From Caulobacter vibrioides (GTDB lineage: Bacteria > Pseudomonadota > Alphaproteobacteria > Caulobacterales > Caulobacteraceae): a DNA stretch of 64,000 bases. The stretch is from contig NZ_PJRR01000009.1 of assembly GCF_002858865.1 (NCBI RefSeq), positions 124,001 through 188,000 on the forward strand. Direction: 5' to 3'. The notes under the pieces are model-generated. The model was not told the origin of the DNA. It saw only the letters and a list, made by a program, of their open reading frames with translations, and searched no databases. This document shows, one piece after another, positions 42,657-50,544 of the stretch (positions within the stretch are counted from its first letter, which is position 1; each line of letters starts with the position of its first letter). A program made the position numbers and the translations under genes.

Positions 42657-42851
42657 TTACGCCAGCGCTGCGTAGGCCAGCGTCGCCAGCCCGGCGCAGA
42701 ACAGGAAGCTGAGCGCGACCAAGGTGGCGCGGCCCCAGTCGAAGCAGGGACCGCCGTGACGAAGCACCGGCGGCTCTGGCTTGGTGATGTCGCACGCACG
42801 GAAAAACGCAGACTGGGCTTCGCCCATCGAGTAGGCGGTCTTTCTGGCCAT
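42657..42851 (-). CDS. Small membrane protein of unknown function
   Basis: A 64-residue protein. The soluble N-terminal part (MARKTAYSMGEAQSAFFRACDI) is followed by a single C-terminal transmembrane helix (ATLVALSFLFCAGLATLAYAAL, residues about 42-63), so it looks like a tail-anchored inner-membrane protein. An AGGGAGG ribosome site precedes the ATG (agggaggccctc before the start), which supports expression. No family recognised. Confidence 0.65.
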   Translation of the reverse strand: MARKTAYSMGEAQSAFFRACDITKPEPPVLRHGGPCFDWGRATLVALSFLFCAGLATLAYAALA

Positions 42852-42990
42852 GAGGGCCTCCCTGACGTTCGCGCCTCTGTTGGACGCGTGATGTTAGGTT
42901 AACACCGCTCGCCCCTCGGGCGAATTGGCCGCGCGATCACTAGCGCGTGGGAAGAATCACAGGCGCCGCGCCTGCCCCTCAAAAGATCAG

Positions 42991-43025
42991 AAAAAAGGCG
43001 CCGCTCAGGGTTTGAGCAGGCGCCT
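42991..43025 (-). terminator. Intrinsic terminator after the murA-DUF2948 operon
   Basis: The outer stem AGGCGCC/GGCGCCT and inner stem GCTCA/TGAGC are followed, on the minus strand, by a run of six U. It lies 14 bases past the DUF2948 stop. Confidence 0.85.
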
Positions 43026-43038
43026 AAATCCAAGGCTT

Positions 43039-43479
43039 TCAGTCTGCGTGTCCCGGGGTTCGGGATGTCGACCAAGGATCGGAGACATCCGCCAGCGCGA
43101 CGTCGAGACAATCGACCGTGACCCGCATGTCGCCTCCGCCCGCAAAGGTCAGGGTCACCACGCCGGCCGGAGCCTCCTCCGCCGGCTCGAAGCTGATCGA
43201 CAAAAGCTCAACCACCGCGCCCTTGGCGTCGCGGCGCACGTTGCGCGCCTGGACGCTGGTCACATCGCCGAACTGCAGGGCTGAGCGCACACGTTCGCCC
43301 CGCTTGCCCTTGCGGGCCTCCCAGCGGAAGCGATTGCAGGCGATCGTCAAGGTGCGCGCCTGAGCGTCCCAGCGGATATCGCCGATCTTGGCGATCGCGT
43401 CCTGCAGAGCCGCCGACAGGACGCTCAGATCGTCAGCGTCGTGCGCCAGCAGTCGCAAGGGCTTGGCGGCCTCGGCCAT
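43039..43479 (-). CDS. DUF2948 family protein
   Basis: A 146-residue protein with the DUF2948 pattern: LRLLAHDADDLSVLSAALQDAI at the N-terminus, then LTIACNRFRWE, RVRSALQFGDVTSVQ and a C-terminal FAGGGDMRVTVDCLDVALADVSDPW. It is nearly restricted to alphaproteobacteria and found next to murA, as here (its start is two bases after the murA stop). The role is unknown. The ATG at 43479 gives the family N-terminus. Confidence 0.92.
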   Translation of the reverse strand: MAEAAKPLRLLAHDADDLSVLSAALQDAIAKIGDIRWDAQARTLTIACNRFRWEARKGKRGERVRSALQFGDVTSVQARNVRRDAKGAVVELLSISFEPAEEAPAGVVTLTFAGGGDMRVTVDCLDVALADVSDPWSTSRTPGHAD

Positions 43480-43481
43480 GA

Positions 43482-44771
43482 TTACAGTTCCGCCTCGCCG
43501 TCGCCCTTGATGCGACGGACCTGGGCGCCGCACGCGCCCAGTTTCTCCTCAAGGCGCTCAAAGCCCCGATCGAGGTGATAGATGCGGCTGACCGTGGTCT
43601 CACCGCGCGCGACGAGGCCCGCGATCACCAAGCTGACCGAAGCGCGCAGGTCGGTCGCCATCACTTGCGCGCCTTCCAGCTGGTCGACGCCGCGCACCCG
43701 CGCCTCGCCGCCCGACACCGAGATGTCGGCGCCCAAGCGCATCAGTTCCGGTGCGTGCATGAACCGGTTCTCGAAGATGGTCTCGCGGATCCGGCTCTCG
43801 CCCTTGGCCGTCGTCATCAAGGCCATGAACTGCGCCTGCAGGTCGGTGGCGAAACCGGGGAACGGTGCGGTTTCGATGTCGACGGCGGTCAGGCGCTGGC
43901 CGTTACGGCGGATGATACAGCCATCGGCCGTCTCTTCGACGCTGGCGCCGGCCTCTTTGAGCTTGTCCAGCAGGGCGTCGATAAGGCCCGGACGCGCATT
44001 GCTGAGGCGAACCTCGCCGCCGGCCATGGCGGCCGCCACGGCGTAGGTGCCCATCTCGATCCGATCCGGAATGACCGCGTGCGTCGCGCCATGCAGGCGC
44101 GGAACACCGGTGATCGTCACGGTCGGCGTGCCCGCGCCCTCGACCTTGGCGCCCATGGCGTTCAGGCACTCCTGGAGGTCGACCAGTTCCGGCTCGCAGG
44201 CGGCGTTGTGGATCACAGACACGCCATCGGCCAGCACGGCGGCCAGCATGGCGTGCTCGGTGGCGCCGACCGACACGAACGGGAAGCGGATCTCCGCGCC
44301 CTTCAGGCCGCGCGGGGCCTGGGCGTAGACATAGCCCTCATGCAGGTCGATCTTGGCGCCCAGCGCCTCAATGGCCTGAAGGTGCAGATCGACCGGACGC
44401 GCGCCGATGGTGCAGCCGCCGGGCAAGGACACCTTGGCCTGGCCGGAGCGCGCCACCAGGGGCCCCAGCACGTTGAATGAGGCGCGCATCTGGCGAACCA
44501 GGTCATAGGGCGCAAAGCCGCTGGTGATCTCCGGCGCGTGCAACAAGGTCTGCTGGCCGTCCGGGCCATCGCTCTCGGTGACCTGCACGCCCAGGCGCGT
44601 CAGCAGCTTGCCCAGGAAGCGGGTGTCGGCCAGACGCGGCATGTTGGTCAGGCGCAGCGGCTCGTCGGTGAGCAGGCTGGCCGCCATCAGCTTGATGGCA
44701 GAGTTCTTGGCGCCGCTGACCGGGATCGTCCCGTTCAACTGCGCGCCGCCGATGATGGCGATGCGATCCAT
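43482..44771 (-). CDS. murA: UDP-N-acetylglucosamine 1-carboxyvinyltransferase
   Basis: A 429-residue enzyme for the first committed step of peptidoglycan synthesis (PEP plus UDP-GlcNAc). Visible are [37 protein letters not shown], and [15 protein letters not shown], whose Cys is the fosfomycin target; the KNS lysine and the late [15 protein letters not shown] and [13 protein letters not shown] segments complete it. Cytosolic. First gene of a two-gene operon with DUF2948. Confidence 0.97.
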   Translation of the reverse strand: MDRIAIIGGAQLNGTIPVSGAKNSAIKLMAASLLTDEPLRLTNMPRLADTRFLGKLLTRLGVQVTESDGPDGQQTLLHAPEITSGFAPYDLVRQMRASFNVLGPLVARSGQAKVSLPGGCTIGARPVDLHLQAIEALGAKIDLHEGYVYAQAPRGLKGAEIRFPFVSVGATEHAMLAAVLADGVSVIHNAACEPELVDLQECLNAMGAKVEGAGTPTVTITGVPRLHGATHAVIPDRIEMGTYAVAAAMAGGEVRLSNARPGLIDALLDKLKEAGASVEETADGCIIRRNGQRLTAVDIETAPFPGFATDLQAQFMALMTTAKGESRIRETIFENRFMHAPELMRLGADISVSGGEARVRGVDQLEGAQVMATDLRASVSLVIAGLVARGETTVSRIYHLDRGFERLEEKLGACGAQVRRIKGDGEAEL

Positions 44772-44868
44772 TAAGGTCCCTCGAACGCGCGGGGTGGGGA
44801 CGCCGCGCGGTCCACATGTGAGGCGCGCGTTCTATCCGTTGCAAGAGGGCTTGCAAGGCCCTGGCGGT

Positions 44869-45318
44869 CTAAATCGGCGCGGAGAGATCGTAGGGACGCT
44901 CGTCAGGCCAGAACAGCGCATGAGTCGTGCTGGCCAGATCGATCGCCACCTGCGCCAGATCGATCGCCTTGCGAAGGGCCGCAAGACCATCCTCGCCGAA
45001 CGCCGCCTTGCCGACCTCGGTGTCGAACTGCCCGCCGTCGCCCGACAGGCGCACCGCCACCGCCCATCCCTCGCCGCCCGGATTCGGAAACGGCGCGGAG
45101 AGCGAAAGGGTCAGCGTCCGTCTTTCGCCCGCGCCGTGAGTTATCCCCAGCAAGTTTCGAACGTCGTTATACGGCTGCGGCGCGGCCTCTGCAGCGGACA
45201 CGGCGGCGTCCTCGCCGCCAAAATCCTTGCGGGTCGCGGCTTTTCGCTTGCGAAGATTGGTTCTGAGGGCCTCGGCCAGCTTGGCTTCGCGGGCCGCCTT
45301 GTCGTCGTCGATCGGCAT
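44869..45318 (-). CDS. Hypothetical protein with Lys/Arg-rich N-terminus
   Basis: A 149-residue protein not assigned to a family. The N-terminus (AKLAEALRTNLRKRKAATRK) is a basic helix of a kind often seen in small alphaproteobacterial proteins; the C-terminal half repeats the word DLAQVAIDLA and ends LFWPDERPYDLSAPI. The ATG at 45318 is preferred, since the frame above it is antisense to tRNA-Thr. Located between murA and the tRNA. Confidence 0.65.
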   Translation of the reverse strand: MPIDDDKAAREAKLAEALRTNLRKRKAATRKDFGGEDAAVSAAEAAPQPYNDVRNLLGITHGAGERRTLTLSLSAPFPNPGGEGWAVAVRLSGDGGQFDTEVGKAAFGEDGLAALRKAIDLAQVAIDLASTTHALFWPDERPYDLSAPI

Positions 45319-45408
45319 GATCCGGGCGTGCGGCGACAAAGTTGTTCGGTCAAGACGATTTTGGGCTTGGCGTTCGCGATTCTCCTCGCTATACGCCCCC
45401 TCCTCGTC

Positions 45409-45483
<75 letters not shown>

Positions 45484-45484
45484 T

Positions 45485-45518
45485 GGGGACCCAAGCAAGT
45501 TTCGTTGCTTGGGTCCCC
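45485..45518 (+). terminator. Strong hairpin directly abutting tRNA-Thr
   Basis: A perfect 14-base stem, left arm GGGGACCCAAGCAA (45485-45498), right arm TTGCTTGGGTCCCC (45505-45518), loop GTTTCG, begins two bases after the encoded CCA. There is no U tract. It could be a terminator or processing signal for the tRNA precursor. Confidence 0.55.
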
Positions 45519-45597
45519 GCCATTCCCTTCAATGTAAAATGGTCCGATGACGAGGTCGCTTGACGCGTCATAGCCGGCAAGCCGCGTATGAGCGGCG

Positions 45598-46506
45598 TCA
45601 GGACGCCGCCGCGGATCGTCTTTGCCCCAAAGACTTGGCCAGGTGATCGAAGACCACACGAACACGCAGGCTCGTCTTCAACTCGCGGTGCGCCACGAGC
45701 CACATCGGCACGATGATCGGCGCCATGTCGGGCAGCACACGACGTACGGCGGGCTCGGCGTCGCCGATGTCTGCAGTGATGAGACCGATCCCGACGCCGC
45801 GCTTCACCAGCTCCCACTGAACCAGGTGATTGTCGCAAACGACCGGGAAATTGCGGCTTGAAACCGGAACGCCCAGGCCATTGAGCGCCCTGATCAACAC
45901 GTCCGTCGCGGCGAACCCGAGAAACTCGGCGTCGGCGAGCGCCGCGAAGTTCTGCGGCTGACCCAACTTCGCGATGTAGTCGGGCGTGGCGTACATGAAG
46001 GCGTGGTCGTCGCGGATCTTTCTGCAGACGAGCTCGGGCTGGGTCGACACCATGTTGCGGATCGCAATGTCCGCCTCGCGTCGCCTGAGGTCACTCGGCG
46101 CGTTGGTCGCGACGACCTCGATCTCCAGGCCTGGATAGGTCGCGCGCAGTTCCGAAACGATCGGCGGCAACAGGTGAGCGGCGTTGACCTCGCTGGCGCT
46201 GATCGCGATCGGACCGGCTATGGCTTCGGCCTGGCCGGATACGGCGAGCGACACCAGACTGGCCGCTTCTCCCATGCCACGCATGGCCTGTAGCACCTCG
46301 AGTCCGCTGCTGGTCAGCGCAAGACCCCGGCCCGCGCGCTCAAAGAGCACCACGCCCCACTCCGCCTCCAGCGCATCGATCTGACGGCTCAGGGTGGGCT
46401 GGCTGAGGCCCAGGGCGCGCGCCGCGGCGGAGAAAGACCCCTCCTCGGCGGCGACCAGAAAGGCCCGCGCGCGATTCCAGTCAAAACGAAGCGCTCGCCA
46501 ATCCAT
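45598..46506 (-). CDS. LysR-family transcriptional regulator
   Basis: A 302-residue LTTR. The winged HTH lies at residues 8-66 (FDWNRARAFLVAAEEGSFSAAARALGLSQPTLSRQIDALEAEWGVVLFERAGRG in two parts), and the effector domain has IAISASEVNAAHLLPPIVSEL and GVGIGLITADIGDAEP. Start ATG at 46506. It is divergent from an MDR oxidoreductase with 89 bases between starts, in the classical LysR-target arrangement, so it probably controls that gene and itself. Confidence 0.94.
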   Translation of the reverse strand: MDWRALRFDWNRARAFLVAAEEGSFSAAARALGLSQPTLSRQIDALEAEWGVVLFERAGRGLALTSSGLEVLQAMRGMGEAASLVSLAVSGQAEAIAGPIAISASEVNAAHLLPPIVSELRATYPGLEIEVVATNAPSDLRRREADIAIRNMVSTQPELVCRKIRDDHAFMYATPDYIAKLGQPQNFAALADAEFLGFAATDVLIRALNGLGVPVSSRNFPVVCDNHLVQWELVKRGVGIGLITADIGDAEPAVRRVLPDMAPIIVPMWLVAHRELKTSLRVRVVFDHLAKSLGQRRSAAAS

Positions 46507-46528
46507 ACGTTTTTGAATATCTGAAATA

Positions 46529-46539
46529 CGATTTTATCG
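46529..46539. promoter_or_regulatory. Candidate LysR half-palindrome
   Basis: CGAT-TTT-ATCG in an AT-rich patch between the divergent LysR and oxidoreductase genes. The T-N11-A LysR pattern can be fitted, but the site is short; weak prediction. Confidence 0.35.
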
Positions 46540-46595
46540 AATTCATATGCGATTTTGCTTCGCGTAGCTACGGGCTCCGAAACCCGGAGAGCGCC

Positions 46596-47570
46596 ATGAA
46601 GGCCGTTACCTGCAGACGCTACGGATCGCCCGATGTGCTCGCGATCGAGACGCTTGAACGCCCAAAGCCGAGGCGAGACGAAGTTCTGGTGCGCGTCGCG
46701 AACAGCACCGTGACATCCGGAGACACCCGACTGCGCGGGTTCCGCGGTCCGCTGCTGTTCTGGCTCCCCCTGCGTTTGGCGTTCGGCGTCTTCCGGCCCC
46801 GCCAACCGATCACCGGCATGGAATTCGCCGGAGACGTCGTTGGCCTAGGCTCGGCTGTGAAGGGGCTGCGCCCGGGCGATCGCGTCTTCGGCATGAAGCT
46901 GGGAGGCGCCAACGCCGAGTATGTCACGGTGAAGGCGACGGCCGCCTTGGCGCGCTGTCCTGACCGGCTCAGCGACGACCAATGCGCAGCCACCCCGTTC
47001 GGCGCGCTGTCGGCCCTCACCTTCGTCCGGGATACGGCGGAGCTGCGACCGGGCGAACGGATCCTGATCTACGGCGCCAGCGGCGCGGTCGGGGTCTTCG
47101 CCATCCAGCTCGCGAAGATCCTTGGAGCCCACGTCACGGCCGTCTGCAGCGCGCGCAACCTTCAGATGGTGCTCGACCTGGGAGCCGACCGCGCCCTGGA
47201 CTACGCCGCCCCGGACTTCCGCCTGGAGGCCGAGGCCTATGACGTCATCCTGGACACCGTGGGCGCGACGAGGTTCAGCCAGTGCCGCCACGCCCTCGGG
47301 CCCACCGGACGACATGTCTTCGCCGAGGTCGACGGCGGTCGCCTGCTGCAGTCGCTCTGGACGAGCTTCTGCTCGGGCCCGCGCGTCCTTTGCGGCTTCT
47401 CCGCAGGCGACTCCCCGGAGGACATGAGCCTGATCGCCCGGCATCTGGATCGCGGCGTGCTGCGGCCGGTTATTGATCGCCGCTACACCATGGCCCAGAT
47501 CATCGAGGCGCATCGCTATGTCGAGCTTGGCCGAAAGCGCGGCGCCGTCGTGATCCGTGTCGCCGACTAG
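46596..47570 (+). CDS. Zinc-independent MDR oxidoreductase (quinone oxidoreductase-like)
   Basis: A 324-residue medium-chain dehydrogenase/reductase: MKAVTCRRYGSPDVLAIE, GMEFAGDVVGLGSAVKGLRPGDRVFG, the NADPH Rossmann motif LIYGASGAVGVFAIQLAKILGAHVTAVCS, and a C-terminal GRKRGAVVIRVAD. No structural-zinc cysteines are seen, as in the quinone reductase/zeta-crystallin group. The start follows GGAGAGC. Its TAG stop is part of a palindromic repeat. Confidence 0.92.
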   Translation: MKAVTCRRYGSPDVLAIETLERPKPRRDEVLVRVANSTVTSGDTRLRGFRGPLLFWLPLRLAFGVFRPRQPITGMEFAGDVVGLGSAVKGLRPGDRVFGMKLGGANAEYVTVKATAALARCPDRLSDDQCAATPFGALSALTFVRDTAELRPGERILIYGASGAVGVFAIQLAKILGAHVTAVCSARNLQMVLDLGADRALDYAAPDFRLEAEAYDVILDTVGATRFSQCRHALGPTGRHVFAEVDGGRLLQSLWTSFCSGPRVLCGFSAGDSPEDMSLIARHLDRGVLRPVIDRRYTMAQIIEAHRYVELGRKRGAVVIRVAD

Positions 47571-47608
47571 AGCATTTTCCGATCTGTTTGGATCGGAGAA
47601 ATGCTCTA
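47568..47608. repeat. TAGAGC palindromic repeat, copy B1
   Basis: Left arm TAGAGCATTTTCCGATC, right arm GATCGGAGAAATGCTCTA, spacer TGTTTG. The first three bases are the stop codon of the oxidoreductase. It is followed 12 bases later by copy B2. Confidence 0.85.
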
Positions 47609-47620
47609 GCCCTTTGTATT

Positions 47621-47670
47621 AACGCATTTTCTGACGACGAACCGGATCCACTTCGTCGGAAAATGCTCTA
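47621..47670. repeat. TAGAGC palindromic repeat, copy B2
   Basis: Arms GCATTTTC/GAAAATGC and CGACGAA/TTCGTCG around a CCGGATCCAC centre; its right end GGAAAATGCTCTAG is the same as in B1 apart from one base. Tandem with B1, so the pair fills 103 bases between two convergent genes. Confidence 0.8.
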
Positions 47671-47691
47671 GACCTTGGATCCCGGCAACCG

Positions 47692-48984
47692 TCAGGTCGC
47701 CGGGCTCATCTTCCGAAGACGCCCCATCACGATGAAGATCAGCAGGCTCGTGACCAGCAGCACCGCCGCCAAGGCCAGCATGGGCGCCAACTCGCTTCCC
47801 GTGGCGTCCCGCACGACCGGCACGAGGTTCTGGGCGATGAAGCCGCCCAGATTGCCAACGGCGTTGATCGTCGCGATCCCCGCAGCCGCCCGGGGGCCGC
47901 TGAGGAAGCTGGGCGGCAGGCTCCAGAACACCGGCTGAGCGGCGAAAATCGCGGGCGCGGCGATACAGAGCATGGCGAACTTCAGCGCCGCGCCCGGCAG
48001 AATGACGCTGAGGCTCAACGCCACCGCAGCCAGCAGAACGGGTCCGGCGATGTGCCAGGCGCTGGCGCCGTGTCGCGCCGCATGGCGCGGCACGAACCAC
48101 AGCGCCACCGCGACCAGCAACCAGGGAATGACATTGATGAAGCCGTTGACCGTGTTCGACACGCCAAAGGACTTCACGATGGTGGGCAACCAGTAGCTGA
48201 GACCATAGGCGCCCAGGGGCATGCCGATATAGAGGCCGGCCAGCATCAGGACGCGAGGATCGAAGATCGCCTTCCAGGCGCCGCGATGATCGTCGACCTC
48301 CCCGCCCCGCTCAGCCGCGAGCGTCGAAGCCAGCCAGGACTTTTCGACATCCGGAAGCCAACGAGCGTCCGAAGGACCGCTCGGCAGCCGCCAGAGCACA
48401 TAGGGCGCCAGAAGGACCGCCGGGGCCCCTGTCACCAGGAAGACCCATTGCCAGCCGGCAAGGCCGAGGAAACCGTCCATCCCCAGCAGAAGCCCGCCGA
48501 TCGCCGCGCCGACCGCATTGGCGAACGCCGAGGCGATCATGAAGAGCCCGACCATACGGGCGCGGTGCGCCTGCGGGTACCAGAGGGTCAGCACGTAGAG
48601 CACGCCGGGGAAGAACCCCGCCTCGGCCACCCCGAGCAGGAAGCGCAGGACGTAGAACATCGCCGCGTTCTGGGTGAAGCCGAGCGCCAGGGTGACCAGG
48701 CCCCAAGAGAACATGATCCGGGCGAACCACACCCGCGCGCCCACCCGCGCGAGAATCAGGTTCGCGGGCGCCTCGAACAGGAAGTAGCCGATGAAGAACA
48801 ACGACGCGCCGAGGCCATAGGCGGCTTCGCTCAGACCCAGCGCCGAGACCATGTCGAGCTTGGCGTAGGAGACGTTCTGCCGGTCGATATAGGCGATCAG
48901 GTACATCAGGCAGAACAGCGGCATCAGCCGCCGCGTGACACGCCCGACGGTGGCGCGCTCCAGGTCGCTGGACGAGTCGGACAT
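47692..48984 (-). CDS. MFS transporter, anion:cation symporter type
   Basis: A 430-residue membrane protein with 12 hydrophobic helices and ACS-family features: YIDRQNVSYAKLDM in helix 1, GYFLFEAPANLILARVGARVWFARIM, and RFLLGVAEAGFFPGVLYVLTLWYP in helix 4. This family imports organic anions such as galactonate, glucarate or tartrate. It starts nine bases after the LacI stop on the same strand, so a regulator-transporter operon for a sugar acid is likely. Confidence 0.92.
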   Translation of the reverse strand: MSDSSSDLERATVGRVTRRLMPLFCLMYLIAYIDRQNVSYAKLDMVSALGLSEAAYGLGASLFFIGYFLFEAPANLILARVGARVWFARIMFSWGLVTLALGFTQNAAMFYVLRFLLGVAEAGFFPGVLYVLTLWYPQAHRARMVGLFMIASAFANAVGAAIGGLLLGMDGFLGLAGWQWVFLVTGAPAVLLAPYVLWRLPSGPSDARWLPDVEKSWLASTLAAERGGEVDDHRGAWKAIFDPRVLMLAGLYIGMPLGAYGLSYWLPTIVKSFGVSNTVNGFINVIPWLLVAVALWFVPRHAARHGASAWHIAGPVLLAAVALSLSVILPGAALKFAMLCIAAPAIFAAQPVFWSLPPSFLSGPRAAAGIATINAVGNLGGFIAQNLVPVVRDATGSELAPMLALAAVLLVTSLLIFIVMGRLRKMSPAT

Positions 48985-48993
48985 GGCGTTCTC

Positions 48994-50094
48994 CTAGAAG
49001 GCGGAGCCGGCGGCGGGCGGCGGTGCGGTCGACTCGCGCTCGATGAGCGCGTGGTCGAGGATATGGTCGGCGGCGATGGGCGCGTCGGAACGCACCGCCC
49101 GGATCAGCCGATCCAGCGCCACCGCCGCCATCTGGCGAACGGGCTGGCGGATGGTCGTCAGCGGCGGCCAGAGCGTCGTGGCGACGGTCGTGTCGTCGAA
49201 GCCGACCACGGTCAGGTCGCCAGGCACGTCGAGATGTCGGCGGTGAGCGACGGACACGGCCGCCGCAGCCATGTCGTCATTGCTGGCGAAAATCGCCGAC
49301 AGCGGCGCTCCGCCATCCAGCAGCGCCTCGGCGGCCGCAAGGCCGGAGGCGTAGGTGAAGCCGCCCTGTGCGACGACAAGTTCGGCCCCAGGCGTCCCCG
49401 CGATCGCCGCCCGCGCGCCCTCCAGGCGCTCGGCGCTGGCGGTCTGGTCCGGGTTGCCCGTGATGAAGCCGATGCGCCGGTGGCCCAGCGCCAGAAGCCG
49501 CCCGGTCATGGCGAGGCTGGCGGCGTGATCGTCGATGCGAACATTGATGGCGTCAGCCACCGGCCGAGCCGCCGCGACCACGGCGATCGGAAGGCCCGCC
49601 GCCCGCAGGAGGTCACGCGCCGCTGCGGACTCGCCAAGCGGCGGCGCCAGTACGACGCCCTGCACTCCCGCTCGCACCATGTTTTCAAGCTCGGGCGCCG
49701 ACGGCGGATTGCCGTCCTCACCGCGCACCAGGATCAGCCGCGCGCCTGCGCTCGTCGCCTCCTCGAAGACGCCAATGAGGAAATCGCTCATGAACGCGGC
49801 GCTGGGGTTGGAGTAAACCACCCCGATGCGCAGCTCGCCGTCCATCACTAGGTTGCGCGCGGTCAGGTTGGGCTGGAAGTTCAGGTCGCGGATCGCGGCG
49901 AGCACAGTCTGGCGAGTGTCCTCGCGGACCTTGGCCTCGTGGTTCATCACCCGAGACACCGTCATCCGCGAGACGCCGGCGCGCTTGGCGACATCAGCCA
50001 TCGTCGCGCCCCGGATGCGTTCCGGCCGGTTCAAGGCCGCAGCCCCATAGCGCGTTGGGCCTTGGCCCCCGTGGTCACCAGAATCGTCATTCAA
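48994..50094 (-). CDS. LacI-family transcriptional regulator, TTG start
   Basis: A 366-residue LacI regulator with HTH at residues 31-55 (TMADVAKRAGVSRMTVSRVMN), hinge LTARNLVMDG, and effector domain (GHRRIGFITGNPDQTASAERL, IFASNDDMAAAAV, VGFDDTTVATTLWPPLTTIRQP). The TTG at 50094 lies seven bases after GGGGAGG, while the internal ATG at 50001 has no good site; so the TTG is chosen despite the 31-residue leader. Probably controls the MFS gene and perhaps GH39 through the operator at 52139-52152. Confidence 0.9.
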   Translation of the reverse strand: MNDDSGDHGGQGPTRYGAAALNRPERIRGATMADVAKRAGVSRMTVSRVMNHEAKVREDTRQTVLAAIRDLNFQPNLTARNLVMDGELRIGVVYSNPSAAFMSDFLIGVFEEATSAGARLILVRGEDGNPPSAPELENMVRAGVQGVVLAPPLGESAAARDLLRAAGLPIAVVAAARPVADAINVRIDDHAASLAMTGRLLALGHRRIGFITGNPDQTASAERLEGARAAIAGTPGAELVVAQGGFTYASGLAAAEALLDGGAPLSAIFASNDDMAAAAVSVAHRRHLDVPGDLTVVGFDDTTVATTLWPPLTTIRQPVRQMAAVALDRLIRAVRSDAPIAADHILDHALIERESTAPPPAAGSAF

Positions 50095-50230
50095 ACCTCG
50101 GCCTCCCCAGTCGCGAACCGCCAGGCGAGTCCTTAGCGGAAAGAAAGTCGCCCGGACCACGACTCGACGCAGGTCGATCGGATCCGGACGGGGCCGCCCC
50201 GGGGAGGAGCATGCGGACGGCCCGGGACGT

Positions 50231-50373
50231 CTAGAAGGCGTAGCGGACCCCCACGTGGTAGAAGCGGCCCAACAGGTCGTAGAGCGCCGGATTGGCGTCG
50301 AGGCCGGTGTTGGTCTGCGGCGACGGCGTCGGATCGCGGTTCGGCAGGTTGTCGACCTTCTTGCTGAACAGGC
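50231..50373 (-). pseudogene. C-terminal fragment of a TonB-dependent receptor
   Basis: The minus strand reads LFSKKVDNLPNRDPTPSPQ...ALYDLLGRFYHVGVRYAF-stop, the typical final strands of a TonB-dependent receptor with terminal Phe. About 47 of an expected 700-1000 residues remain. The frame stops being receptor-like at a 13-base tandem duplication (50361-50386), beyond which a LuxR fragment starts. Confidence 0.85.
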
Positions 50374-50386
50374 TTGCTGAACAGGC
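50361..50386. repeat. 13-base tandem duplication at a recombination scar
   Basis: TTGCTGAACAGGC occurs twice in direct tandem, at 50361-50373 and 50374-50386, exactly between the receptor remnant on the minus strand and the LuxR remnant on the plus strand. Confidence 0.8.
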
Positions 50387-50388
50387 AG

Positions 50389-50532
50389 ACCCCCTTTGAT
50401 CTCGGCATCGCCGAGGCCACGGCCAAGGCGCACATGACCGCGCTGATGCGCAAGCTCAACGTCCACAACCGAACCCAGGCCGCCCTCGCCGTTCAGGCGC
50501 TGCGTGGGCGGCGGACCGCCCAGCAGGCCTGA
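50389..50532 (+). pseudogene. C-terminal fragment of a LuxR-family regulator
   Basis: The plus strand reads FDLGIAEATAKAHMTALMRKL, then NVHNRTQAALAVQAL and a short Arg-rich end, which is the second half of a LuxR/NarL HTH (recognition helix ATAKAHMTALMRKL). No start codon, receiver domain or first HTH helix precedes it. It ends 13 bases before the GH39 stop on the opposite strand. Confidence 0.85.
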
Positions 50533-50544
50533 TGCGTCGTCAGC

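Noticed and set aside
50133..50468. 111-codon reverse frame over the scar region
   Set aside because: It is a frame-shifted reading; the receptor tail is clear in another frame of the same strand and the LuxR tail on the other strand.
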